In this document: positions 10,962 to 21,825 of the stretch, one piece after another
Layout of the letters: each line of letters starts with the position of its first letter
Position numbering within the stretch: position 1 is the first letter of the stretch
From: Hippopus hippopus
Lineage: Eukaryota; Mollusca; Bivalvia; Cardiida; Cardiidae
Assembly (NCBI GenBank): GCA_946811185.2
Contig: OX328102.1
Span: 46,911,619 to 46,975,618 of the forward strand
Direction: 5' to 3'
DNA length: 64,000 nt
Notes under the pieces: model-generated
The model's database searches: none
Told to the model about the DNA's origin: nothing
What the model saw: only the letters and a program-made list of their open reading frames with translations
Position numbers and translations under genes: made by a program

Positions 10962-11184
10962 CTCTTTACCAAATGACAAAATTTTAGACTTGTCCAAATG
11001 GAAAGCATTTGTGGACAACCAATTTAATGTGACTTAAAAGTTGAAAAAGGTGTTGGGAAGGATAGAAAACATTGTTGGAAAAGGAGAAAATGCTGGGTAG
11101 GCCTACCAGTTTTTTCTCCTGTTCCCACAATGTTTTCAAAAGCTTTATTTTTCGGGTTGTAAAGCCGGAATTGTGTGGTAAAGG
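10962..11184 (+). mobile_element. MITE-A, full length
   Basis: CTCTTTACCAAATGACAAAA to GGAATTGTGTGGTAAAGG. The apex carries a GTAGGCC insertion. Confidence 0.85.
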
Positions 11185-11186
11185 AA

Positions 11187-11394
11187 TTTTAGACTTGTCC
11201 AAGTTAAAAGCACACAAAGAAAACAAACATTTCAAAAATGATGGAATTTGTCTTGGACATGATAAAAAGGAACATGTGAAAAGGAGAATATGATGATTAC
11301 CAGCATTGTCTTCTTTACCAACAATGTTCCACAATGTTTTCAAATGCCTTCTTCATCAGGGTTGTTAAAAGTTGGGATTGTGTGGTAAATGGTT
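11187..11394 (+). mobile_element. MITE-A, abutting the previous copy
   Basis: Starts within the left arm (ATTTTAGACTTGTCCAAG) directly after the previous right end. Two ACAATGTT blocks lie on its right side. Confidence 0.75.
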
Positions 11395-11611
11395 AAGGTT
11401 TTCTAATCTTGGTTATTCACTGAAAAAATATGGTAGAAATATGACTTTCCATATACCAACACTTGCACAGCAAATGTTAAACTACATTGATGAAAGGTGT
11501 ATAGTAATTGCTTGTACCAAGGAGGTGCTACTCTTTTCACAGTATTTTCCTCCCAAACTTTCCAAAAATGTATGAGTTCCTTTCTTTCAGTTGTTTGACC
11601 TTGGTGTAATT

Positions 11612-11820
11612 TTTTACAGTTTTAGACAACCCCGAGGAAGAATGCTTTTCAATACATTTTGGGAAATGATGAAAATGCTGGTCACCAGCTTCTGTCCTTT
11701 TCCCACAATGTTCTCTTTTTCCAAAATATGAAAGACAAATTTCATGTTTTGAGTAATATTTGTCAAGTGCTCAAACTTTAGATTTGGACAAGTCCAGAAT
11801 TTCATTGTGTGATAAAGAGG
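11612..11820 (-). mobile_element. MITE-A, near full length
   Basis: CAACCCCGAGGAAGAATGCT through GGACAAGTCCAGAATTTC to GTGTGATAAAGAGG. Confidence 0.75.
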
Positions 11821-11836
11821 TAATTAATTACTTGTA

Positions 11837-14336
11837 CACCCAAAATCACTAATAAGGCACATTTTTGGCTTAAGGAATTCGAAAAAATCAACTTCAATTT
11901 TCATACGTAATATTCCTTTGATCCTGAAGAACAAAGATTATGGAGTTTTCAGCTAAAATTTCACCCAAGAAATCTGCACCATTTTCAAGATATGTTTAAG
12001 ATGTACCTCTGACTCTCCATATTTGGTATGTAAATACATACGTTCCTTGATGAAACCCATTACAAATCTGCCTTTTTTACCATAATGTAAATAGATATGA
12101 GTCCTGATACTTTTTCAAATTACACACCATATAGTTTTCGATGCTTCAGCCATAAATTCACCGTAAAACATTTGCATGTAATTTTTTTCACAGCATTGAA
12201 AGATAAGAGATCGTTAAGCCAACAATTCCTTTTCTAGGAACAAAAACACAACATTTAGGTACAGTTTTGTAATGTCAGTTATCGATTGATGATTTAAGTA
12301 TTTTACTCCGTCGACAAGAAACTATAGATATTACACTTTTCTAGATGCTCAGAATATTATGCATTGATTGTAGAACAAATGAGTAATTATCTGATCAGAA
12401 AACATGGGAAAATGTCACATATGTATCAGTGAAATTCATAAATACAATTTTTGGCTAAAACTGGGGTACTGTATTGAATAGAAGTAAGAATTATCAATCA
12501 TTGATTACATTTGCCTATGCCAAAGAGTATTTTATCCTTTTAGAGACCGATAATATAGAAATAGTCACCAAAACTGCCGCTTTTCCGCAGATGTCCTAAA
12601 ATGATATTTCAGGGTATTAAGACTTGGCTTGTTTAGCAACTGAAAGGGCAGAATCATCTCTCTTGTTTACAAACACGACCTAGTCACCCTGACTAGCTTA
12701 CTTACATCGACCGACTACATGTACATGTATATGCTTTAACCATGACTAAGGTTGAAGTTATAACTTGTATAACATATGTATCTGTTCCACATGACGTCTA
12801 TATAAGGGCGAGTGATAACATTCTGAACATACAAAATTATGACATAATCACTATAAGACACAAGAAACACAAAAGAACATCAGAACACTTTGTGCAGCGT
12901 GGGTAGAGAAAAGTTCGGCAGTGTACCGGTAACGTATGTATCAGTTAGCCTAGTCAGATTTGCTGTTCATGTCATTTACCAATCATCTGGAAAGATTTTT
13001 GGGGTTTTTTTTTCCCAGTCTCCACGAGCGCGTAGCATAAACAGCCTTTTGACCTTTCCAATGATTGGAGATCTCCTTTTACACACGAGATTTGATCGGC
13101 ACTAGGGCTAATGCAATGATCGGGGTGTGGCTACGTAACCCCTTAAGTTAACCCGCTCTCAATCCATTTAGTTTTGATACCTTTAATAATCGGATTATCA
13201 GAGTGGGAATGGGATTTAAACAGGATATGCGTTTTCTTACTGGTTTCTCTATCAGTCTAAACTGCATACATAGACCAACAGGAAACGATTATCTTATTGT
13301 CTGTCTGAACCTTGACCCGGAAAATATGCCCCATGACAACAGGGTTAACCTGTGAAATACCTCAAACATAAGCAAAAATTCATGAAGAGCATAATCTCTG
13401 TCAGCGTAGATGCCACATAAGTAGCTCTCATTTCTTAACAGAAAAAGATAACAGAGCGAAAATTACTCAGATTTCTTCAAGAATGCATAGCATGGCAAGC
13501 TCCATAAGCTTACACGATGAAATATGCCTCTTACCAGTGATGGAATACTTGCCTGTCATAAAATTTTAATTTATTTTGTCCCGCATGTATCAATAACGTA
13601 TGTATGATTTGGTACCTTATTCAACATTTTTTATCTGTGTGTTGACAACACCTGGTCTTCTTACAGTTTAGCTCGAAGGTGAAATATTCATGCTTTATTC
13701 TAGTTGCATTTAAAAGGCGCAGATAGATTTTTGTTCAAATTATTCCTGGGTATCGTATGTATCGCTATGTTTTTACACTTCTGGTATGCTAAATGAAAAT
13801 CGCAATTGCTGAAAAAATGATATCATTACTCCCTCAAAAATACTTTTTCCAAACTTTTGAAAGGTGTTAGCTTTTTTAAAACATGTCTCGTTCACACTGG
13901 CTACACGATGCTCCTCCATAAGATTGAGTTTTGAAAGAGCGTCGCATATGTATCATAACCCTTGCGACATTGTTTGCAGTGACCGTGATTTTCAAATCAA
14001 TGGGTCATTTTCTACCGATTCTAACCCTCTTGAAAATACAATGAAATTTCAAAACTATGATGGTAAAGGTTTAATAATAAACGGTATTTTATGTACGTAG
14101 TGGATTACGGCAGAAATAAATCCAGGCGTGCGACAGTAACATATGTATCGCTTTTGCATCGTACACGTGTTGTAAAAAAATATCAAAACAGTGGAAAAAA
14201 TATGGGGTGACAGAGTTGACCCAACTCAAGAACTTTACTCGGGAAAACTTTTCTATCTTCTTCGGACAAGTTAACTTGACGAAACAGCATGCGACATTAA
14301 TAACTCAAATTTGTGCCTTATTAGTGATTTTGGGTG
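11837..14336. mobile_element. 2.5-kb TIR transposon, 4-bp TGTA target
   Basis: Perfect 25-bp inverted ends starting CACCCAAAATCACTAATAAG lie at 11837-11861 and 14312-14336. TGTA flanks both sides (11833-11836, 14337-14340). Inside, CRTATGTATC occurs about nine times. No transposase ORF remains. A 4-bp duplication with CAC ends recalls Chapaev-type elements, but this is tentative. It lies about 0.5 kb beyond exon 3 of the THAP gene. Confidence 0.8.
12792..12806 (+). promoter_or_regulatory. CRE-TATA-like pair inside the transposon
   Basis: TGACGTC runs directly into TATATAAG, a strong TATA-box match. No credible coding exon follows. It may be the relic promoter of a lost transposon gene. Confidence 0.3.
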
Positions 14337-14498
14337 TGTAGCACTTGACAAAATCAAAAGTCAGGTATTTGGGTTCCACTTTGGCTAAAAATAAAAACAC
14401 GCACCTCATTAAATACACATGGTCAGTGGTAGCAGCAAAACTATTTGCTGATAAGCGCAGATTCTCATATGTCTTGTTGCGAAATAGTATTGCATTAA

Positions 14499-14709
14499 GG
14501 ATAGGGCAGCCTAATGAGATTCATGTAATATCGCCTTTCATGACCAAAATCGTACAGATTCGGCTAAGACTTGGGGAATCCGTAATTAATGCAGGGAAGC
14601 AGTGTCTATCGGCCGATTGAGTACGGATTACTGGAGTCATAGCTGAATCCATACATTTTTTCGGCGATGAAAGGTGATGTTACATCAATCCCATTAGGGT
14701 ACCCTATCC
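14499..14709. mobile_element. MITE-H copy 1
   Basis: TTAA flanks (14495-14498, 14710-14713) enclose GGATAGGGCAGCCTAATG and its complement ATTAGGGTACCCTATCC. Inner pairs include ATCGCCTTTCAT and ATGAAAGGTGAT. Confidence 0.8.
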
Positions 14710-14859
14710 TTAATTATCACTAAAAGGTTGTGATGGAAGATTTTAAAGATTTTGAGATTTAAAAACAAATTGATTTATCCGATTATGTCAAAAAAAAAAC
14801 TTTCATCATGTGATTTAGCTGTGTACATGGAAAAATCAATTGAAGTTATTAAAATTTAC

Positions 14860-14974
14860 CTTTTTTGTTTTTCCAACTGTTTCAGTAAATAAGATATAAG
14901 CTTGTCCTTTTTGGTAATTTCTTCTTTGAGCTTTAGAATCAGTTTTGGATCAGCAAGTGGCAAAGTCTGTGTAC
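14860..14974 (-). CDS. THAP gene exon 3, coiled coil
   Basis: The acceptor TTTCAG precedes 14974 and the donor AG|GTAAAT follows 14860. The first two bases (GT) complete a Gly codon with the G ending exon 2; then 37 codons follow without a stop. Residues about 158-182 read LILKLKEEITKKDKLISYLL and continue KQLEKQ, with Leu/Ile at a/d-like spacing and many Lys/Glu, so a dimerising coiled coil is likely. THAP proteins commonly carry a coiled coil after the finger. If the donor is not used, translation ends Arg-stop straight after the exon, so this could be the last exon. Confidence 0.6.
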
Positions 14975-17017
14975 CTGAAAGATATGAAAAGCGTAATTAA
15001 TTACTTAATGTCTTATTTTGTCTCAAATTTGTTTTCCATATATGTGACCTATCACGCATAAAGGGACCATCCCAAACTCTGCATATCAAATTAATGAAAA
15101 TGAGATCGAAGCCAGTGCAGGTCAATTTGGTTGGTTATTTCAAAAAATGGCGTTTTAGTAAGTCAGAATGACTTTTAAACCCATTAAGTGCCTATCACAA
15201 CTATAATTGCCTATGTGGCCCATTTAGATCAAGATCAGACTGCAAATGATGTTGGTAAAACTAGGGATTATGTGGTAAAGAGTTAAATGAAAGGGTACTT
15301 GTTTATGCAAATTTAGAAGACAAGGAAAGGAGAAATTGCTGATTACCAGCAATTTCTCCTTTTTTCTACAATAATTCCAAAAAGTTTTCATGTTAGACTT
15401 GTCGATATACATGATTATTTGGTAAAAGGTTAAATTTGTCGAAGATTAACCCTTTACTACAGTATTGCAACTTTTAACAATCCTGAAGAAGAGGGCTTTT
15501 GAAACCAGCATTTTCTCCTTTTTCCACAATGTTTTCTACCCTTTCATAGACAAATTTCATGTTTTTAGTAACATTTTAATATGTTGCCTGCAAATGCTTT
15601 CAGTTTGGACTAGGCTAAAATTTTGTCGTGTGGTAAAGAGTTAAGTACTATAGGTCAATACCTTTCTCTTGGAAGCTATATGCAGTATGTTCTGACAACT
15701 GCATCAGGGCAGAGGTAGCTTGGCTTGTGTTGTCATCTTTCCGTGTTACAATGCTTTGTGTTTGACATTGTCACTGCTTGAACCTTTGATACCTGCTGGC
15801 ACTCCTTTTTTTCGAGGGAGTAAGTCCTTTAAGATTTTGAGTTGGCATGAAATCTGGATGTTTTGGATTATCACTAGGTTTGCCTGGTGTAAATAAAGAA
15901 CACATAAATTATCATGATATTACTGTATACATGGATAATATGTTAACACATGTCGAAAATTTGCGAATTTCTGATAACAGACATTTTGCGTACAGAAATG
16001 TTTGTGAATTCAAGAAATTTGTTATTTGTTGGTATAATCGTGGTAAAATATGCAAACAGATAAGTGTGCCAATTTTTTGAATTCACAAAATCGCAAAAAT
16101 TTCCGCATTGCAAAAATTTCCACTTATACAGTAACCTTTAACCACACAACCCCAAGTTTCAACAACCCTGAGAAAGAAATCATCCTGAAAACATAGTGGA
16201 AAGAAGGAGAAAAGTGCTGGTAACTAGCATTTTTTCCTTCTTCCCACATTGTTTTCTGCCCTATCAAAGACAAATTCCATCATTTCAGCAGGATTTAAAT
16301 TGCTGTCTGCAAATTCTTACAATTTGGACAGTTCTGCATTGTTGTTGTGTAGTAGACGAGCTAAATGATGTTTTCGTTCTTATACCCCCGCAAAACGAAC
16401 GTTTTCGGGGGTATACTGGAATCAGCCTGTCTGTATATCCATCCGTGTGTCCGTCCGTCCGTGTGTCCGTCTGTGTACAAAATACTAGTAAGTTTGTGGC
16501 GCGAACTCCTCCTACAGTTTTGCTGCTATTGTACTGAAAGTTTGTTGATACATTGATCGTATACTGAAGTTTTGCAAGACGCAGTTTTCAATCATCTACT
16601 CCCTATGATTCAAGGGTAATCTCCCCTTGAACTTAGAAATTTTTTTTTGTTAAATTGCCTGTTTCTGTCAAAGCGCTGGCGGGGGTATTAAGTCACATAA
16701 AGTAACAGCTCTAGTTTATCGTAAAAGGCAAGATCAAATTTACATGCAGCTTTATGCTTTTGAGTTTGAGATTAAAAAAAAAACAATAAATCAATGTTAC
16801 CTTCTAGAAAATGTTTATTGCATATCCTTGCACATACAGAAGGAGTCCAAAATTTCTTTGAAGGTTTTCCTGTGTCTGGATCTATTTCAAGTTGGCGTAC
16901 AGCTCTTTCCCATGCCTCCCGACTCCATAAAGGGTATTTTGGAATTCTGTGTAATGAAATTCCTTTTTCTTTATTTTGTCTGTTACTGCAACCTACTACA
17001 CAGCAGCTACCCACCAT
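14860..17017 (-). CDS. THAP zinc-finger gene, three chained exons
   Basis: A minus-strand gene assembled from three exons whose splice phases agree: 217 bp ending phase 1, 222 bp starting with two bases and ending phase 1, and 115 bp starting with two bases and ending phase 2. Together they give 184 codons plus two bases: a THAP C2CH DNA-binding finger, a basic linker and a predicted coiled coil, as in many animal THAP proteins. A TGA at codon 110 interrupts it. The next exon was not found; reading through the exon 3 donor gives an immediate TAA. Introns hold MITE-A copies and a hairpin-headed element. Probably a nuclear DNA-binding protein or a relic of a THAP-containing transposase; no catalytic domain is visible. 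Confidence 0.7.
15240..15434 (+). mobile_element. MITE-A, rearranged, in intron 2
   Basis: A right-end piece (CTAGGGATTATGTGGTAAAG) precedes a hairpin whose arms are both altered in step: GGAGAAATTGCTG and CAGCAATTTCTCC. A fragment of MITE-B hairpin (GATCAAGATCAGACTGCA) lies at 15227. Confidence 0.6.
15450..15640 (-). mobile_element. MITE-A with TTAA flanks, in intron 2
   Basis: TTAA at 15446-15449 and 15641-15644. The left hairpin half is deleted (TTTTGAAACCAGCATTTTC). It lies 22 bp from the exon 2 donor. Confidence 0.8.
15662..15883 (-). CDS. THAP gene exon 2, in-frame TGA
   Basis: The acceptor TTTACACCAG precedes 15883; the donor AAAG|GTATTG follows 15662. GC completes a Gly codon with exon 1, giving GKPSDNPKHPDFMPTQNL, the usual THAP tail where Pro of an AVPTIF-like motif (here FMPTQ) closes the domain. 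A basic stretch KKRSASRYQRFKQ follows, then TGA at 15773-15771 (codon 110), then 36 open codons rich in Ser, Thr and Gln (for example TSQATSALMQLSEHTAYSF). The stop is preceded by CAG and followed by CAA, so a CpG change of CGA to TGA is a simple explanation. Alternatives are a short 109-residue protein, an allelic null or an assembly error. Confidence 0.75.
16138..16365 (-). mobile_element. MITE-A in intron 1
   Basis: CTTTAACCACACAACCCCAA to TGTGTAGTAGACGAGC. Both stem arms carry an AGAAGGA/TCCTTCT variant. Confidence 0.75.
16382..16714 (+). mobile_element. HINE-like element, ATACCCCCGC head
   Basis: The 33-bp head ATACCCCCGCAAAACG...CGGGGGTAT folds on itself. A (TCCG/TCTG)n tract follows, GCGGGGGTAT at 16679-16688 pairs with the 5' end, and the element ends GCTCTAG before TTT. 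It lies in intron 1 of the THAP gene. Confidence 0.75.
16801..17017 (-). CDS. THAP gene exon 1, complete C2CH finger
   Basis: The ATG at 17017 has A at -3 and G at +4, a good Kozak context. Residues 1-10 read MVGSCCVVGC and align with the start of human THAP1 in spacing (C5, C10). HRIP (residues 23-26) and AW (35-36) are the conserved Pro and Trp; ICNKHF (65-70) gives C66 and H69, completing the C2CH zinc site that binds DNA in the major groove. The exon ends CTAGAAG|GTAACA in phase 1, a position where THAP genes often splice. All zinc ligands are intact and there is no stop. The family call is firm; orthology to a named THAP gene is not. Confidence 0.88.
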
Positions 17018-17305
17018 GTTTACTTTTGGAATGAGGTTAATCTACACAAAGACCATCACTGACCAATGTGTAATTTATATACAAGTGGAGGCTTATCAGT
17101 TAGCTTTCTGCCTCCACATATTGATTAGGTGTTCAGTCAGGCGTTTCTAAAATTGAATCTGTGCATAGTCATTCACACAAAATGGGGTACCTTTCTTCTA
17201 ATGATGACAATGTTGTGGAAAAATCATGTCTTCCAAATGTAGTAGAACTGCTTTCATCAGCTTAAGACCCCTTTAACCCATTACCACACAACTCCCAAGT
17301 TTTAA

Positions 17306-17509
17306 CCCTTATCCTGCCAAATAAATTAAATGAAACTTTCAAACCAATAGTAAGAACCTGAATGATGCTATTTCAAATTTATTTTTTAGAGAACAATATC
17401 TCCTCATTGGGCAGTGTAGATCCATTATCAGACTCCACATTCTGTGAAGTCTGATCTTGATCTACACTGTCCACAAAAAGTCATTTGTTAACCCCTAGCA
17501 GCCTAGGGG
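17306..17509 (-). mobile_element. MITE-B, 204 bp, TTAA flanks
   Basis: TTAA at 17302-17305 and 17510-17513. Ends CCCTTATCCTGCC and GCAGCCTAGGGG; central hairpin GTGTAGATCCATTATCAGAC with GTCTGATCTTGATCTACAC. A MITE-A right-end fragment (ACCACACAACTCCCAAG) abuts on the left. Confidence 0.85.
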
Positions 17510-18040
17510 TTAAAGGTGGCCCTTCAGATTTTGGGACGAAAATTTTACAAAAATACAAAAAAATCATCCTTATACTCCCAAAGCCTTTTAATTTTCATTC
17601 ATAAAATCCCAGTAGTCGAAAACCATCTGACAACGAGAAATTAGAGATTTACTACGGCCCAGGTCGACACCGATGGGAAACACGGTGTATTTTTACATGA
17701 GCAACTCGCTCATTTACATACCGGAAATACACCGACAAAGATTCAAACATAGCGTCCGAAGAAGATATTATGGAAAATAATTACATGTTTGTTATGTTAT
17801 GGAATTTAAGCGTCATTAGTCACGTGCCAGTCACTTGACATTCCCACAATGCTTTTTTGATTTCTGGCGCGAAATCTAAAAATACCTTAAGAGGCTACGT
17901 AGCCTTTTAAGGGAACACCATCAAAAAAAATTTTTTTTGTAATTTTATGATTCTTAATTATTGATGATTTGAATTGTTTTTTCATATAAATTTCAGTGAT
18001 ATGTATATTTTTTAATTTGGTGAGATGTGAAAAATCTAAA
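17510..18040. other. No gene; short hairpins
   Basis: A stem CGGTGTATTT...AAATACACCG lies at 17683-17734, with ATGAGCAACTCGCTCAT at its loop, and a palindrome AGGCTACGTAGCCT near 17900. No ORF with splice support. Confidence 0.4.
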
Positions 18041-18041
18041 T

Positions 18042-18229
18042 ACCCACCTTTTACAACCCCGAGGAAGAGGACTTTTTGAAAGCATGGACCATTGTTAGAA
18101 AAAGAAGAACATGCTTATAATTAGCATTTTCTCCTTTCCCGCAATATTTTCTATCCTTCCAAGGACATTTTCAATTTTGAGGAACATTTAATTTGACCTC
18201 CACAAATGCTTTCAATTTGGACAAGTCAA
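18042..18229 (-). mobile_element. MITE-A, diverged
   Basis: CAACCCCGAGGAAGAGGACT through CAATTTGGACAAGTCAAG. The left stem has decayed to GAAAAAGAAGAACATGCTT. Confidence 0.65.
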
Positions 18230-18620
18230 GGGAACATAGATTGTTCATGAAACATACCTGCCTTCTTTGTCTATTTCTGGGCTTAAAATGTTCCCTCACC
18301 GTTTGTAAGATTCAATTTGGGTGAAATATTTCCATACCATTAAGTATTTAGGAAAATTGACCAACATGATACTTTTAAAAAAATCCTTATTTGGTGATCT
18401 AATTTTGAGTTACCTCCTTTACTTTACTAAATCAACCCTTCATTATAAGGCGACTGAATCTTTTAATGACAGCTTGAGAAGAAAATAATACTGACAGAGA
18501 AATTGGCCACCTTGTGCTGTTTTTGTTTGTTTCAATGTTTTCTTGACTTACAATACTTTTCAATTTTCAAATTTAGTAGCACAACATGAGCTGATGTTTA
18601 ATTGCTTTGCAACATCCCTT
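18230..18620. other. No gene recognised
   Basis: A minus-strand segment ends in a donor-like GGCAG|GTATGT at about 18260, but no acceptor or long open frame precedes it. Confidence 0.35.
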
Positions 18621-18625
18621 TTTAA

Positions 18626-18848
18626 CCCTTTCCAAAACAATCCCGTGTTTTCACAGCATTGAAAAAGAGGCCTTCTGAAAACATTGTGGGAAAAGGGGAA
18701 AATGCTGGTAACCAGCATTTTCTACCTTTCCAACACTGTTTTATACCCTGTAAAAGAACCTTGGTTCATTTGTACCACTTTCAAACTTGTTGGTTGCAGA
18801 TGCTCTCAATTTTGAAGATTGTAAAATTTGTCATTTGCGAAAGGGTAA
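18626..18848 (-). mobile_element. MITE-A, near full length
   Basis: TTAA at 18622-18625, then CCCTTTCCAAAACAATCCCG. The stem reads GGGAAAAGGGGAAAATGCTG. Confidence 0.8.
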
Positions 18849-19142
18849 AAGATATAATAGTTTTTCAGCCAGTTTTAAACCTATTTCATCTATATTATAT
18901 AAAAAATATGAAAAAATACAGCCATTCTTGTATTTTCATGTCAAATGTTGCCCCTGAGGTTTGCAAGGTTGCACAGATAACTGCTATTATTTTTGGTTTT
19001 GCACCATAATATCTGTAATTTATCTATGTTTACACCGCTGACTTAATACGGAACAATTCTACTCACTACCAAGTTTTAACAGCGTTTTTTTTTTCTCTTC
19101 TGCTGTAATGATGTATCTTTAAGCCATAGAGACTGAATTAAT

Positions 19143-19305
19143 ACAATAAAAATTTAGACTGGTCCAAATTGAAACATTTGCAGGCGACATGAAGAATGTG
19201 ACTCAACTGGTCAGATTTGTTTGTGATAGGCTAGAAAACATTGTGGTAAAAGGAGAAAATGCTTGTTATCAGCATTTTCTCCTTTTCCCATAATGTTTCC
19301 TTTTT
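19143..19305 (+). mobile_element. MITE-A, right end lost
   Basis: AAATTTAGACTGGTCCAAAT through CTCCTTTTCCCATAATGTTT, then a T-run. Confidence 0.7.
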
Positions 19306-19498
19306 TTTTTTCAGAGAGGAATCAAATTATTTATGAGATTGTATAACTTGTCATCTGTTAATTTCTTTCAGTTAATGTACCAGTCATTGATTTTGTGGTT
19401 TGGTCAAGGATAAATGGGAAGCAGTTTCTTTGCAAGGCAGAAAGTTTTTACATGCATTCAGGAGTTTTAACGTAGATTTAAGGTCTATGGCCCTTAAC

Positions 19499-19718
19499 TC
19501 TCATATTAAAAGACGGAAGCTGCCGAGATTGGCCAACTAGCCTTTACGCAAATGTTGATGTTATGTGATATTTACCGATGAGTTAGTGAGTCTATGATCC
19601 CTACAAACTCTCATATTTAAAGACGGAAGCTGCCAAGATTGGCCAAATAGCCTTTACGAAAAAGTCAATGTTACATGATATTTACCGATGAGTTAGGGGT
19701 CCTAATCCTTAACCTTGA
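19499..19718 (+). repeat. 110-bp tandem duplication
   Basis: Two units start TCTCATATT at 19499 and 19609, sharing AAAGACGGAAGCTGCC and GATATTTACCGATGAGTTAG. Stops occur in every frame. Confidence 0.85.
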
Positions 19719-19904
19719 CCTTACATTCACATATTTAACAAGGATGTTTTAAGTTCTCTGCTGCAGAATAAGTTTTAGAATGTACTGACTTATTAAAGGT
19801 CTTTGGCACTACATTCTCTTCGAGTGTTTGTCCTTGTCTCCGTGGATTTATAGTCTATTTATTTATTTCATGTATTTCCTTTCCACTATTGGTGGTTGTC
19901 TCTT

Positions 19905-20060
19905 TTAGACCTGCCCATATAGAAGGCATTTGCAAATGAAAAATTTAAATGTGGCTGAAATAGTTGGATTTATCTTTGAAGAGATAGCAAACATTTTTGG
20001 AAAAAGAAAGAGGAATCTGGCTACCAGCATTTTCACCTTCACTTACAATGGTGTCAGAAT
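19905..20060 (+). mobile_element. MITE-A fragment, diverged
   Basis: TTAGACCTGCCCATATAGAA to GGCTACCAGCATTTTCACC. Confidence 0.55.
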
Positions 20061-20228
20061 CATGCTTCTCCAAGCCTATGACAGCATGCGACGATTCGAT
20101 AAAGGATTATAACTAGAACAGTCACATTATCTGTGATTGTATTTGTATGGAAACTGTATTGTTTCTTTTTCCAATCTCTTTTTATGATGAACCTTGTCTC
20201 TTTATGAACCAAATTGATTTAGTTTTAC

Positions 20229-20437
20229 ACTTTACCACACATTCCCGAGTTTCAAGGACCCTGGAAATATGAGACTTTGAAAATGTTATAGGAAAAGAAG
20301 AAAATGCTGGTAACCAGCATTTTCTCCTTTTCCAACAATGTTTTAGACTCAACTAGAGACCAGTTGGAGAAACATTCATGTTGTTATCTGCCAATTCTTT
20401 TAATCTGGACAAATTTTAAAATGTTGTTTGGTAAAGA
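20229..20437 (-). mobile_element. MITE-A, near full length
   Basis: CTTTACCACACATTCCCGAG to GTTGTTTGGTAAAGAATTAG. Confidence 0.8.
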
Positions 20438-20540
20438 ATTAGTTATTTCAGAGGTTATCAGATTGAACTATCAAAGACCATAATATTGGTATTCATTGTT
20501 TCAAAGGTTTATTATCCATCTTTTTTACTCTTACTCTGCC

Positions 20541-20700
20541 ATGCCCCAATAGCTCAGTTGTAAGCATGCAGGACTTGAGAATGGGGGTCTCGGGTTCAAT
20601 CCCTGGCTTGGCTAATTTCATTCCAAGGATTGATGATAGTCTGTGTGACAAGATTCATTCCTCTCCTACCACTGACCATTGTTTCATTTCCATGCCTCTG
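20541..20700 (+). mobile_element. SINE type 1, 3' side diverged
   Basis: A-box AGCTCAGTTG and B-box GGTTCAATCCC lie in a tRNA-like head, then ATTGATGATAGTCTGTGTGA of the shared body. It lacks the ATCA tail. Confidence 0.7.
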
Positions 20701-20753
20701 CTTTCTATGTCTTCTCTCTGTCATGTTTGTCCTCTATATATAGATACCCATGT

Positions 20754-20800
20754 TAACTCTTTACCAAATGACAAAATTTTTGACTTCCATCAAATTTAAG
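20754..20800 (+). mobile_element. MITE-A left-end fragment
   Basis: CTCTTTACCAAATGACAAAA then loss of homology after GACTTCCATC. Confidence 0.6.
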
Positions 20801-21307
20801 GGGACTGGGAAGCCCTTGGCTTGCCCTCCCAATAGTTTGGGAAACGTTTGAAAGCTTATAAAGCCAATCCTTTTTGCCCCCTTTTAGTCAAAGCTTTAAA
20901 GGTGAGAGAAAAATTAAATTGCAAAACCCAAGCTTGCTTTAGCAACATTCTTAGTCTCAAGCTCAAGAATAAGTTGGGGGGCTTTATAAAAGCACTTTAA
21001 CTTCAGCTATCTGGAAGAAAACATTCAGGTATTGACGGTGCCTTGTTGTCATCTGTGGTGTCGTCTGTGTCATGGCTGTGGTGCAAAACTTTGACATTTT
21101 ATAATATCTCTGTCATTACTGAAGATGTTTACTTCAAACTTTGACAAGTTGTTAACTATCAAAAGAGGAACCAATACAACAAGGGAAGGTAACCATCAAA
21201 GTAATTTTGACAGAGTTATATCCCCATTTTGACTTAGAATTGTCACTAAAAGTTCTTTGCATCTGCAGCCAAGCATTGGCACCAGCATGCAAAAATCATG
21301 TTATATG

Positions 21308-21444
21308 ACCATTAATTTTCTCCTCTTCTCACATTGTTTCCTAGGCTACCAATTGCAATTTTCACCATTTGAGTCAAAACTAAATTGTCGTCTGTGAATT
21401 CTTACAGTCTGGATGAATCCAAAGTTTGGTTGTCTGGTAAAGAG
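21308..21444 (-). mobile_element. MITE-A, right half lost
   Basis: TTTTCTCCTCTTCTCACATT through TGTCGTCTGTGAATTC to a TTAA-flanked end at 21445. Confidence 0.65.
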
Positions 21445-21825
21445 TTAATTTGGGCCTCTTCGACAAGATAAGGAGCACAATGTACTTGGCAGGTAGACAG
21501 ATCTTGTAGAGCATAATAATTCAGACATATTACCTTGTTTATTTTGATTACCAGTTGTTACGCCAGCAGCCTATAATCATTTGTTAGAAGTAGATATGAT
21601 ATATTATGTTACAATCTGCACTAAATGTCTCACTTTGGTGGGTACTAAACACATACCTTGTACATTCTTTTGTCTACAAGTAAAGAACTGAATGAATCAC
21701 CTGCTGTATTAACATAACCACCCACATACAAGTTTTATTTTGTAGTGCCAGCCCATTTGTGGTATGTCAAAAAAATCTTGTCATTTATTGAAGCAAAAAT
21801 TAATATACATTAGACAAAAATTTTT

